A stretch of DNA of 64,000 nucleotides from Piper betle (taxonomy: Eukaryota; Streptophyta; Magnoliopsida; Piperales; Piperaceae): positions 241,244 to 305,243 of the forward strand of contig JAURVB010009608.1 in assembly GCA_033002965.1 (NCBI GenBank), in the 5' to 3' direction. A program made the position numbers and the translations under genes. How positions within the stretch are numbered: position 1 is the first letter of the stretch; every line of letters starts with the position of its first letter. The notes below the pieces were generated by a model. The model searched no databases, was not told the origin of the DNA, and saw nothing but the letters and a program-made list of their open reading frames with translations. Positions 10,889 to 22,981 of this stretch are shown piece by piece.

Positions 10889-13800
10889 TCTGGATTGACT
10901 TGGTATTTGGCAACTAAATTAGGCAATGTGACTGGTTGCCCCCAGTCTGCTTGTAGACACAATCTTTCTAGTCCTTCCGAAATCGCCAATTCTCTGATGG
11001 CACAGCATGTTGGTGCATCCTCTCCCTTGAGAGTTGAGTTCAAAAAGAAGAACGGTATTGCACATATGCTGGGAATAAAATTAAAGTTCTTTGGTGGCAC
11101 CTCCAGGCTCATACATAGAAATCCCCAGTATCTTGATTCTCTTAAAGAAAGGGGTGCATTTTGTGACAAAACTGGACTGCATAGAACAGGAGCTGCAAAG
11201 TGCTTTCAGTTCAAGGAAGATCATTTCTCCAGGTCAGCTATTTCTTAAAAAAAATTGAAATAAAAACTTTTGAAATTAATTATGAATTTTTGTAGTAGAG
11301 GGACCGTTTGTTAGTTACTTTTTTTGTTACACTGACACTTGTTTTTAGTATCTAGTCGGTAGCCTTGTCATATTTAATTTTGAACACGTCTCATCAGCTA
11401 TGGATTTTAGGCAATAGCAGCATTTGTCTAAAATCTGTAGCTAAATTCATTTGCAATTTTTTCATTAGCGTCAGTGTAGCAACCTTCTATTTCCATGCTT
11501 TTCCTAGTTTGATGTCATGTATTTGCTTATTTTTCTAAAATCATCACTGCAAGTCATAATGTGCGAATTTTGTTTGCTCCTATTGTTTACCAGAGGGGAA
11601 GATGATGATTCAAATGCTGGAGAAAAGCTTTACAAATGCATGCTGACTGGTGATGACCGTGATATTCCCAAAACCCACCTAAATTATTCTGGACGAGGTT
11701 TGGCGGATGCATGTAGATTTGTTCATAATGATGCTAAGTTTGTGAATGAGCGAGCACGCAATGACATGATTCTACTTTCCCGGTAATATGTTGATTGCTT
11801 ATATTCTGACCATCCTAATCATGCATTTTTTAATTTCTAAAATACTTACCTCTAAACATGGCGGGCAACTTTAAAAGATTATATTAAGGATAAATATGAG
11901 CTATTTTTATTTTTATTTTTAACGATTGAAATGTTATATCTAAATTTTTGCAAAGTCTTGAGGCTTTTGTAATCATATATATGGGAGAATGTCCACATTT
12001 TCTGATTGAGAGCTTGGCTTTCTCTGACTGTAATTTGAGGATTTGAAGAGCATAAGCTAAAATAGATGACACCTCATTCTCGGCTTTCTCTGACTGTAGT
12101 TTGAGGATTTGAAGAGCATAAGCTAAAATAGACGCCTTATTTACTATTTGCGACCATAGTTACATGCTTCAACTGCATCAATTCTTCATGTATCTATTCA
12201 TCATGTATTCAGTGGCATTTCAAGGCTAAACAACCGTGCACGTCAAGATGTTGCAATCCTTGGAGTAGGGTTTCTCAAGCTGGATGGTAAACGTCGCCTA
12301 GTTGACTCTTTTTGCATGTCCACTGCACCTCATGGCATTTAATAGTTATCCTGTACGTATGTAACATTCTTTCCTTGAACTCAATATGCATTAGCTCGGG
12401 CAAGAGAGGATACTGAGAAAATTGATCATAGTGTAAAAAGACGAGCTGAGTGCCTACATAATTTGGCCATGGTTGTCTTCTTATCCCTCTTCCTTTTTAT
12501 GTCCACATTTATTTTATTTATGATAAAACCAATGTTTCTTATTATAATTGTCAAGATTTTCTGTCAATTTGAGAAAAAAAATATTTCATTCTTTTTTACA
12601 AAAGTTATTTGGTGATATTTGAACTACTTAAACGCTCTTGCATGATAACCTCTGGTCATTTTGTTTCAGATATTGAAAGACAAAGCTGGATCAAAATTGA
12701 AAAGAGTTGCAGACCAGCATTGGAGTGATGGTGCCTTGGAGGTTTGTCTTATTATTTGTTCAGTTTGTTTTTTTAAAAAAAACAATTAAAAAAAACTAAT
12801 TTTGGATTTCTCTGAAGATCTTTTTCTCTTAGTGTCTGTTACATTGGTGAGAAATAAAAGTAAAGTGCAAAAGTGTACTTTTATCCCACTTTCCCTTGTA
12901 TTGTTACAAAGAAAATGTGAGGAAAAGGAAAACTAGTCTCAATGAAGTGGGAAAATTTTTTCCCAATGGTTTCTTACAGAAAAAGTGAGAAAAAAAAGGT
13001 AGAAAGTGATCACTTCATCTTGCGACATTTCTTTTTGTACTTAATCAAACACATGAGGGAAATCATTGAAAAGTGGATTTTCTTTTACTCCCCCCGCCGT
13101 AAAGATACTTTCTTATTCTCACTAACCGAACAAACTTTTAACGTGTCTATTTGTTTCCTATTTCTTTTGCTTACACCTTATGGGATCAGAGAGTGGTTTA
13201 CCAGATTTTTAAGTCTTAAAATGCCACTGCTTTGCTGAACATCAAGATTAATGCATTTGTCTTGCCTTTTAATGATATGTTTCAAGGGCTACAATTTTGC
13301 GCAAAAATACTGCATCTTTTCTTTTGTTTGGTAGAAGTGAATCGCATTGATTGGGTTATTTGTATACCTGTTCTTAGCATTCTCTCATTTGAATTGGAAA
13401 GTTTTTGGATACTTTGTCTGATCGATAGCATGGTTGTCTATGCCAGTAATCCCTTTTCATAAACTCTCGTCTCTTTAAAGGTACATAAATTTCCATTTTA
13501 ATTTTTATAATTTTTGTATCCTGAGCCTTTTTCTTATTTTTGCAGGCTGATCTGCGTCGAGCTGATCTTTTGGTCAAAAGACGGGCTTTAAGGGATGCCT
13601 GTACGGCTCTGGAGGTACAATTTATTTAATATACATGCTGTCAGCTTAATTTGGAGTCATAGCCCTTCATATCTTCTATTCTTTGACAAATGAAAATTTA
13701 TGACAAGTATTTCTTTTCATTGTACCACAGTTTGTAAAGAACATCCATGACATGATGGTGAGCAAAGTAAACAATATGTGAGTAGCACTTTAAAAATTTG

Positions 13801-15404
13801 ATCTTACTATCTGTTTTAGTGGTATATTTTAGACTGGGGCTAATATATTGTATTCCAAGGTAATACCTGAGGCAATCTCTCTTTAGAGAAGATGGATTTT
13901 TAAAATGTGCTTATTGATCTAGAAAACTTGTAAATTTTATAAAAAGAAGCCTAATATCTTATTGAAAATAGTAAATAGTCGGCAAAATAAGGCTGAAACC
14001 ACACTATGAAGGAGAACATAGATAATGTTGAGGTTGAAAATCTTATATATTGAGTTTGACTGTGTTATCTGTACACAAATCACCTGGCTCTTTACCACTT
14101 AGAAAAAATTGTAATCCCTTAAACTAAAGGGTGCATTTGAGTTTGACCAATAAGAGCAAACAGGCTTTCCTAATTGATGAATGGTCATAGCTGTTTTTGC
14201 TGTTGGAGGTCAAAAAATGCTTGAGTATGTCAAATATCACCATTTGAATTTTGTTCCTTTCCTGCAGTCCTATGGAACAAAGTTCGTCCTCTGTTGGTGA
14301 TGTACTGGGGAGTATCATGCTCGAAAAGAATGGGAAAACTCTTAATTTTCTACCTGGGGAAATTTCTGCGGATCGCATCAATGCTTTACAGGTTATACCG
14401 TTATTGGCCTGTCATCACATTGACATCCAATTTCCTTGTGTTGCGTTTCTCAGCTTGGCTAACACTTTTCAGTACCTAAATATTTCTGGCAGGAAATTTA
14501 CTGGAGTATGGCAACTGCCTTGTCTGAAGCAGATGGAATTGACTACACAGACCCAGAGGAGGTTTATTTCTGTACCACATGTTGGTAGTAATTCTTTACA
14601 TGTCAGTGCTTGTTAATATGGATATGGTTTTTCTTCTAGCACAGCTTGAGTGGTTGGTAAGAACTCTCATTGATCTTGATGCAATGGATGGAAAAAATAG
14701 TGCTTCCTTACTGGCTGAGTGTTCCAGTTCACCTGATGTTGGTACTAGGTAATGTACTTTTATATTTGTTGTGACTTGTAAGAACCATTGAAAACTGAAA
14801 TACTTAAATCAGCAATCATCTGAATTATTTGTTTTGCTTTTCTTTGTCATGTTGTAGTATGTGATATTCGTCTTCATTTCAGTTGATGAAAGAGCATTTC
14901 TGATCATACTATATCCCTTTTTTAGGCAAGCTCTAGCTAATGCTTTAGCAGCTGCCCCGTCAATGTTGACTCTTGGCAATGCGGGCATGGGTGCACTACA
15001 GGCAATTCTTTTGAACCTCTTATTTTATGAGATTTGCTCAAGAAGTAATCTTATTCCTTGTACAGTATAGTTTTGATGCTTTTTCTAAAATCAGCCGTCA
15101 TTGGGTAGATTCAATATGACAGAAATGCAACAGTTGAGTTTGTGTTCAAGTATTTGAATTTGGGAACATTGTGGTTGTATTTTATCAATTCTCTCCTCCC
15201 TCTTGCATTTACTAGAGAATTAATCATTGAAATGTTCTACTGCAGCGATTGGCAGAGGACAGCAATCCAGCTGTAGCAATAGCAGCATCCAAAGCAATAG
15301 ATGAGCTCAGAAGGCAATGGGAGCTAGAAGACGGAGACAATTTTCGGTTTACAATGAATGTTCTTAGAGCAGACGAAAAGACACAGGATGGTTCAGAGAG
15401 CTGA
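10889..15404 (+). CDS. AAF/SPA15-like senescence-associated protein (twelve exons, 5' end unresolved)
   Basis: Resembles the plant AAF (A-FIFTEEN)/SPA15 family of chloroplast-linked, senescence-associated proteins. Its biochemical role is not known. Inferred exons end or start at 11232, 11594-11782, 12213-12286, 12395-12471, 12670-12741, 13546-13614, 13731-13777, 14268-14391, 14493-14561, 14645-14748, 14926-15001 and 15246-15404, all in phase. Conserved blocks in order are LRVEFKKKNGIAHMLGIKLK, GRGLADACRFVHND, LNNRARQDVAILGVGFLKLD, ARAREDTEKIDHSVKRRAE, DQHWSDGALEADLRRAD, MATALSEADGIDYTDPEE, TLIDLDAMDGKNSASLL and NALAAAPSMLTLGNAGMGAL. It is helical, charged and without membrane segments. The exon at 15001 is followed by GC, not GT (CAG|GCAATT), so intron 11 looks like a GC-AG intron. 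The first methionine in the visible frame is at 10997. A transit-peptide exon upstream is expected but was not found. No frame lesion is seen. Confidence 0.76.
12016..12133. repeat. Short tandem duplication inside an intron, 66-bp period
   Basis: Two near-identical copies start GGCTTTCTCTGACTGTA at 12016 and 12082, both running through GAAGAGCATAAGCTAAAATA. They lie in the intron between exons ending at 11782 and starting at 12213. Confidence 0.8.
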
Positions 15405-16338
15405 GGTACGGAAGGATACTCCATGTGTCCACCATACTGATTCTTACTACCGGAGGCATGTAGATGCTTCATGGCCAAAGATGAAGCAGCCTCACCATGA
15501 TGGCTATTGTCAGCAGGCTGGTAGACCAGGATTCTGTGTACGACTATACTGTAAAAGCTTAGGAAGGTTACTCCCATTGCAGGGCTTAAAAATTGGAAGG
15601 CGTAATGCCTTGTGGCCATGTACAATTACAGATTACAGTTACCCTGGTTGCAATATGTAAGATAGATGGGTGGCTGGTGGCTACCAATGAAAGCAAAGAT
15701 TTCCATCATCACCATATGCAATTAATTCACTAAAATATATACAAATACGAATGTTACTTTTTTTTTGGAAAATTGAGATGTTTTGATACCAAGTTTTAAA
15801 CTGCTAGAAGATAGAAGGCTTGGAGGTGGACTTTAAACTCTACTATTATGTAACAAAAAGATGATAGTTCACTTAAAAAGATTTGTTTGAGAACTCGGAC
15901 AATCTGGATTATGTGAATACAAGTAAATGAAATTATCAAACACCTTGTAAACTTTTTTTTTACCTGTTCCGAAATCATGAAACATGCTTCAGAAAGGATG
16001 ATGCATGCTTAAATTTAAAAGTCAGTATATATTGATTCATATTTATTTATAATTATCCTCGGTATACCATACACTTACCTACTTAACATTTATCATAAAA
16101 TTACATAAAAGTAAACAATCATATATTAAGATTTCATTTTGCTCTTTTATTATTTTAGGCTTATTTCAAAAAAATTGTTGTTTTATGTGAATTAACTAAT
16201 GTTTTTTAACAAAATATCGTCTAAACCCTTAAGTCTAAGTACTTTCCCGCCAATTCCTTCCTACCAGAAGCCGAATCTTTTTGCTCAAAGCCTTCGCTTC
16301 TGTCGTTAAAGATTTTATCTTTTGCCAATTTGAGAACC
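15405..16338. other. Intergenic spacer, AAF-like 3' end to MSH2 relic
   Basis: This holds the 3' untranslated region of the AAF-like gene and the former promoter of the MSH2 relic. It is AT-rich. An open frame over 15358-15660 overlaps the AAF stop in another frame and has no recognisable content. Confidence 0.4.
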
Positions 16339-19300
16339 ATGGAAAACGGTAACTTGGAGCCGAACAAGCTCCCCGAGCTCAAACTAGGTCCTTCTCATGA
16401 CCTTCTTTCTCCTCCAACGCTAGTTACTTTGTTTTTTCGGTTGTTAAATGTTTTGGTTTTGTGACTGTTAGATGCGAAGCAAGCTCAGGGTTCATCTCAT
16501 TTCTCAAATCCCCACTTCCGGTAATCTGCTTCAGGCTTGTTTTTGTGTCCTTTTGTCTTTGAACGGTTTAGTTTTTAATTCTTTTGCTCATGCACTGACT
16601 GGAATAATGCGTCATTGTTGCAGGACGCCCAAACTGTACGCTTTTTTGAACGACGAGTAAGTTTGAGAGAGCTGATTATCACGAGGTTTTTTTTTTAAAA
16701 AAATTTTCGTATGATCTGTTTGAATGGTTTTTGTATTGTGTTTCTCTGACAAAGGTTCATGGCATAAATTGTTTCCACATGCGATGGGCTTTTAAGTATT
16801 ATAATGTGCAATTGAAGGATGGGGTGGCACTCTAACGAGGGAGTGTAGTTTATGTTTTACTTCACCTTTCTGTACCAGCTTTTCTAGTACGCGTCATGGG
16901 GTCTTAGCAGCTCTCATTTTAAGTATTCGTGAGTTGCAAAGTTCAACGTTGAAGCAGTTTGTTCTACTTACAAACAAAGTTCTTATTAGAGAACATAAAG
17001 CAAAGGATATAACACTTGGGTCCGTTTTTCCTTTCTCATCATCCTTCATGATCAATCTTTATATGTCATATGTATTTGGAGTGCTTAATCTTGCTTTTTA
17101 AAAATGTGACTCATATATGAATAGTGCGTAATCTTTTAGCCATTATTCTGATACCAGTAATATTGGCATTGAGTATTAATCTTTATGACAAGGGATCATT
17201 GCTTCTCTTTAGTTTATGATATTTTATTTCCATGTCTCTTTCTGATCATAATGAGTTTTCAGGACTATTATACTGCTCATGGTGAAAATGCAAATTTCCT
17301 CGCTAAGACGTACTATCACACACCTAGTGCTTTGCGTCAACTGCAAGGCGGCTCTGATAGTATATCTAGTGTTAGCATCAGCAAAAATATGTTTGAAACA
17401 ATTGCTCATGATCTCTTGCTTGACAGAGCTGATCATAATGTGGGGCTGTATGAAGGGAGTGGATTAAATTGGAGGTTGTCAAAGGCTGCAAGCCCCAGAA
17501 ACCTTGGAAATTTTGAGGATGTTTTATTTGCAAATAATGATATGCAAGATACCCCAGTTACGGTGACTGTATACCCTTCCATGCGTGAAAATCAGTGCAC
17601 CATTGGACTTGGATATATAGACTTAACCGAAAGAATTTCTTGATGGCAATCAATTTACCAATGTGGAGTCAGCTTTAGTAGCTCTTGGATACTAAGAGTG
17701 CCTACTACCAAAAGAGTCTGGAAAATGCCATGAGTTGAGGGTTCTTTATGATGCCATTAGAAGATGTGGAGTACTATGACGGAGAGAAAAAATCTGAGTT
17801 CAAGACAGGAGACTTGGTGCAAGATATCACTCGGCTAATGAAAGGGTCAATTGAACCCGTTCAAGAGTTACTGTGTGATCATCCCCTTGCTTTCGGGGCT
17901 CTTGGTGCATTGGTAAGCTATGCAGAATTGCTAGCTGATGAGAGCAACTACGGTATTTATACTGTTAAGAAATATAGTCTTAAGAACTACATGCAGTTGG
18001 ATGCTGCTGCTATGCGGGCTCTGAATGTTTTGGAAAGCAAAATTGATGCAAACAAGAACTTCAGTTTATATGGCTTGTTGAATAGGACTTGCACGGTGGG
18101 CATGGGAAAGAGATTATTGAACAGGTGGCTGAAACAACCTCTACTTGATGTAAATGAGATTAATTGTAGGTTGAATTTGGTACAAGCTTTTTGGAAGATG
18201 CTGCTATTCGTCTTGACTTGAGGCAGCACTTGAAGAAAATTTCTGATATGAGTGAATGATGCATAATCTTGAGAAGAATAGGGCTGGTCTTCACCACGTT
18301 GTTAAGCTTTATCAGGTTATAAATAGTGCTTTGGTATCTGCTGAACATTTTATTTATATCATATTCCAGTAGTATAATTGATTTTGCATATGCTTTTTAT
18401 CAGATAAGTATGACATTCCCGCAATTTCTTATTATCTTCCAGTGAAAACTGGCAAAATCATTTCCTTCTTTTCTTCTGAAACCATTTAGCACTTCTTCAA
18501 ATTATCTTTTTATAACTTTTCTGTTTTGCGGTCCCAGTCAAGTATTCAGCTTCCTTATATCAAAAGTGCTTTGGAGAGATACACCGAACAATTTATGTCT
18601 CTGATCAAAGAATGATATGTGGATCCTCTAGCTCTTTGGATGGATGATGATCATTTGAACAAGTTTATTGGTCTTGTTGAAGCTTATGTTGACCTTGATG
18701 AACTCGAGAATGGTGAGTACATGATATCATCTGGCTATGATCCAAACTTATCCGCTCTAAAGAGTGAAAAGGAGGTGGTGGAAATACAAATTCATGATTT
18801 GCACAAACAAACGCCCATTGATCTTGATCTGCCTATGGATAAGGCTTTAAAATTGGACAAGGGGGGCCAATATGGGCATGTATTTAGAATCACAAAGAAA
18901 GAGGAACTGAAAGTTCGCAAGAAGCTGAGCACTCATTATATTGTTCTTGAAACTCACAAAGACGGGGTGAAGTTCACAAACACAGAGCAGAAAAAATTAG
19001 GTGATCAACATCAAAGATTGCTCGATGACTATACAAGTTGTCAGAAAGAACTTGTTACTCGTGTGGTCCAGACTGCCTCAACCTTTTCTGAGGTAACTTT
19101 TAGAGAGGTATCTTACTTTTTTATGATTTTTGTATCATCTATTCTGTACAGGCTCTTTGACCGAATCTGCAATTACAGATTTTTGAGTCCATAGCAGGCA
19201 TTCTTTCTGAGCTGGATGTCTTGCTTAGTTTTGCCGATTTGGCTACTAGTTGTTCAGCACCTTATGTCAGACCGGAAATTACTCCTTCAGTAAATTTTTT

Positions 19301-21022
19301 TTTTTTAAAAAAAAAGTTTCTCCTGCATGCTACAAAAAATTTGATACATCAAAATTTTTGTTTTGCTAAGTATGCCATATGCTTGTTTGGCTGCCTAGGA
19401 AGTAGGAGACATAACTCTTGAAGCAAGTAGACATCCATGTGTAGAAGCTCAAGATGGTGTGAATTTCATACCCAATGACTGTGCCCTTATATGTAGCTCA
19501 AACTATGCATCTTCTTTTCCCATTTTGATTTGAGTGATTGATCTGGCTTCCTGCTTATATGCTTTTGATTTCCCAATAATGTAGGTACTAGGAAAGAGTT
19601 GGTTCCATATTATCAGTGGACCCAATATGAGTGGAAAGTCTACATTTATTTAACAGGTGAAGCCTCTCTCGCCGTAGAGTTGAATGAGCTATGTATGATC
19701 ACATGCAAGAAAATGTGATGCGCTGTTTTTTTGAACTTATGAAGCAAGGAGGATAGTTCATAGTTATGAACACAAGTGTTGTATGTTTTATTGAATATAG
19801 TGGAGCATCTGGATTTTAGTACCCTTTTCTTCTCGAAACATTAAAAGACCATGTAATACAAAATGCAGCTGTTCCTGCAGGTTGGGGTGAACGTGGTTCT
19901 TTTGTTCCTTGTGACAGTGCAAAAATCAGTGTTCGTGACTGTATATTTGCTCGTGTGGGTACTGGAGATTGTCAGGTGAGGGATATTTACATTTTTTGAC
20001 ATGCCCTGGGTTTTATCATACTCTGTAAAACCTACCTTTATCCTGCAGACCATGATCCTACGACATTTATCCTTGAAAAATATGTAGCATCCACTTGAAT
20101 AAGTCGACATCCTGTGTAGTGGTTGTTTCCTAGGATTGCTAAAAATATCACTTAAACACTTTATTATTTGCTGAGAATGACTGATATTTTTTATTAATTG
20201 CCTGGGTATTAAGAAAACTAACAAGTCCTGTTAAGTATTAAGTGGTTTGTGTTTTCTAAGATGGGTTTCTTTTCTTCCACCTTAATCTTCTTTTCTAACA
20301 ACAGTTTAGATATATAGCAATGTTGGCGCTACTGGGTAGCTTTGGGAGATTGTGGCCTATTTCTCAACATGTTTATGCTTCTTTTTGCAGCAACGTGGAG
20401 TTTCTACATTTATGCAAGAAATGCTTGAAACAGCGTCAATATTAAAAGGAGCTTCTTACAAATCATTAATTATAATCGATGAGTTAAGTCAGGGGACATC
20501 AACTTACGATGGATTTGGTTGGTATCTTTCCTTGCTTACTTTAAACAGACATATGGTATCATCTGTTGCCTTAATCTTAAGCTTAGTATGATCCATCCAA
20601 TAGAAGTGAGTGAGTACTGTTACCTGTTGATGTCCAATGACTTCTGTTTTACAGTCACATAGCATATGGAGCCATATCAGATTTTTCTGGCCCTTTAACA
20701 TACTGCAATAAACTCTTTTGACTAAGGGCAACACATGCTTGGTCCATTAGTGTGCTTTTGTGCTTGGTCAAACTTATCAGTAAAAAATTTCATTGATGGA
20801 GAATATGAGATTTGACACAATGGTCAAATTTATTATGGCATAATTTTAAAAGCTTGCCCTGCTTAAAGATGCTATCCATTAGGTTTCCTTGAAACAGACT
20901 ATGTCAAGTTCCATCTTGTTAGCCTTACCATTTGGCTTTTCCTTGATTTTTTCAAGTTCTGTATGATTATCAGTTGTTATGAATCTTTTTTTGTTGAGAT
21001 TTATGACTATTCAATAGCGTTA

Positions 21023-22981
21023 TGATAACTCTGGAAAAGAGTTATTATTATTTGTATTTTATATTGAGTTTTTGTCATATTTCAAGTCGTTTATATATCA
21101 ATTTTATTAGTTTAGAAGTTATTAGATATTATTAATAATACAAGAAATTATTGTGAGTTTGTTTAAAAAGTGCTAATTAATGCTGTTCTAACATGGTTTA
21201 AGAGTTAGAAGACGATACTTAGCCAACTAATGGGAGTTTGTAGCAACTGACTCTAAGGATAAGTGAGATCTTTTTAAGGATAAGCGTGATCTTTATGAAG
21301 ATATACTGTAAAGATCTTTGGAGATAAGAATATCCTTGGACGTTAAGGATAAACATGATCTTTATAAGATATTCTTAATGATCTTTAGAGTTGCGAATAA
21401 ACACAGAGAAGTTCTATATAAGGGGACGTCCTCTTGTGAAGAAAAAAGGAGAAGAACAATATTAGACGGCACGAAAGACGAGAGAAGGAAGACGAAGAAT
21501 TTGGATCAGAAGAAGAAGACGCTTTCTCCAAATGTTTCTTTATTTTGATTTACTTTTCTTTATAATTAAACGATGTTTTTCATATCACATATGAATTTCT
21601 TGTGTTTAATCAAAAACTGTATTGAGTAAATTCTTTTCTAGGATTTTCAATAACACTTTGTCCATGGATTAATAAAAGTTATTAATTTTTATTTATGTGA
21701 TTGTGATGTTGGATTATCTATTTTATTCTTTGCATTAATGCTATCATTAGCTTGATCACCTATTAATTGATCTAGAGATTTAATATTGTCTAGAGATAGA
21801 AAGATTAAATTTTTCGGTGAACAAAATAGCCTTTGTTCATCTATTTTAGGTGATTCATATATGAGATAGAGATATACTCATATGTCTTGGGTAACTGTTA
21901 AGGGTAAAACTTAAAGTATTATTTTGCATACACAATTTCATAGAGATATAGGAGTTGGGTGCGAGTAATAAGTTTATGGTGTACTTGCGTTATAATTTTC
22001 ATAAATGATAATAGTTACCAAGACAATTACCCAAATCACCTAAAATAGATAAACAAAGGCTATTTAATTCACTGACAAATTTAATCTTTCTATCTCTAAA
22101 CAAGATCAAATCTCTAGATCAATTAATAGGTGATCAAGCTAATGATAGCATTAATGCATAGAATAAAATAGATAATCCAACATCACAATCATATAAATAA
22201 AAACTAATAATTTTATTAATCCATGCACTAAGTGTTATTGAAAATCTTAGAAAAGAATTTACTCCATAAAGTTTTCGATTAAACACAAGAAATTCATATG
22301 TGATATGAAAGACATCGTTTAATTATAAAGAAAAGTAAATCAAAATAAAGAAAAATTTTGAGAAAATGTCTTCTTCTTCTGATCCAAATTCTTCGTCTTC
22401 CTTCTCTCGTCTTTCGTGCTGTCTCTTAGCCGTCTAATGTTGTTCTTCTCCTTTTGTTTCTTCACAAGAGGACGTCCCCTTATATAGAACTTCTCTGTGT
22501 TTATCCGCAACTCTAAAGATCATTAAGAATATCTTATAAAGATCATGTTTACCCTTAACGTTCAAGGATATTCTTATCTCCAAAGATCTTTATAGCATAT
22601 CTTATCCGCAACTCTAAAGATCATTAAGAATATCTTATAAAGATCATGTTTACCCTTAACGTCCAAGGATATTCTTATCTCCAAAGATCTTTATAGCATA
22701 TCTTCATAAAGATCATGCTTATCTCTAAGAAGATCTCGCTTATCCTTAGAGTTAGTTGCTACAAACTCCCATTAGTTGGCTAAGTATCGTCTTCTAACTC
22801 TTAAACCCTGTTAGAACAACATTAATTAGCACTTTTTAAGCAAACTCACAATAATTTCTCGCATTATTAATAATATCTAATAAACTTCTAAACTAATAAA
22901 ATTGATATATAAACGACTCGAAATATGACAAAAACTCAATATAAAATACAAATAATAATAATTCTTTTCCAGAGTTATCAT
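21023..22981. mobile_element. ~2 kb long inverted repeat (foldback-like element) in MSH2 intron
   Basis: The left arm (about 21023-21898) and right arm (about 22008-22981) are inverted copies of each other with a ~110-bp loop. The outer ends are ATGATAACTCTGG and CCAGAGTTATCAT. Matching inner blocks include TTAGCCAACTAATGGGAG with CTCCCATTAGTTGGCTAA, and CTTTGTTCATCTATTTTAGG with its complement. Both arms hold a TATA-like box next to a GGGGACGTCCTC motif (CTATATAAGGGG at about 21413 and its inverse near 22480). No protein-coding frame of note is present. Flanks show no clear target-site duplication. It could be a nonautonomous long-TIR transposon or two head-to-head copies of one element. Confidence 0.85.
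22503..22704. repeat. 101-bp tandem duplication in one arm of the inverted repeat
   Basis: Two copies, 22503-22603 and 22604-22704, begin ATCCGCAACTCTAAAGATCA and end ATAGCATATCTT, differing at very few positions. The left arm of the inverted repeat has only one copy, so this arm changed after the inverted repeat formed. Confidence 0.88.

Noticed and set aside
21411..21440. Viral (pararetrovirus) promoter
   Set aside because: A TATA box beside a palindromic motif is not enough. No viral coding sequence was seen in the element.
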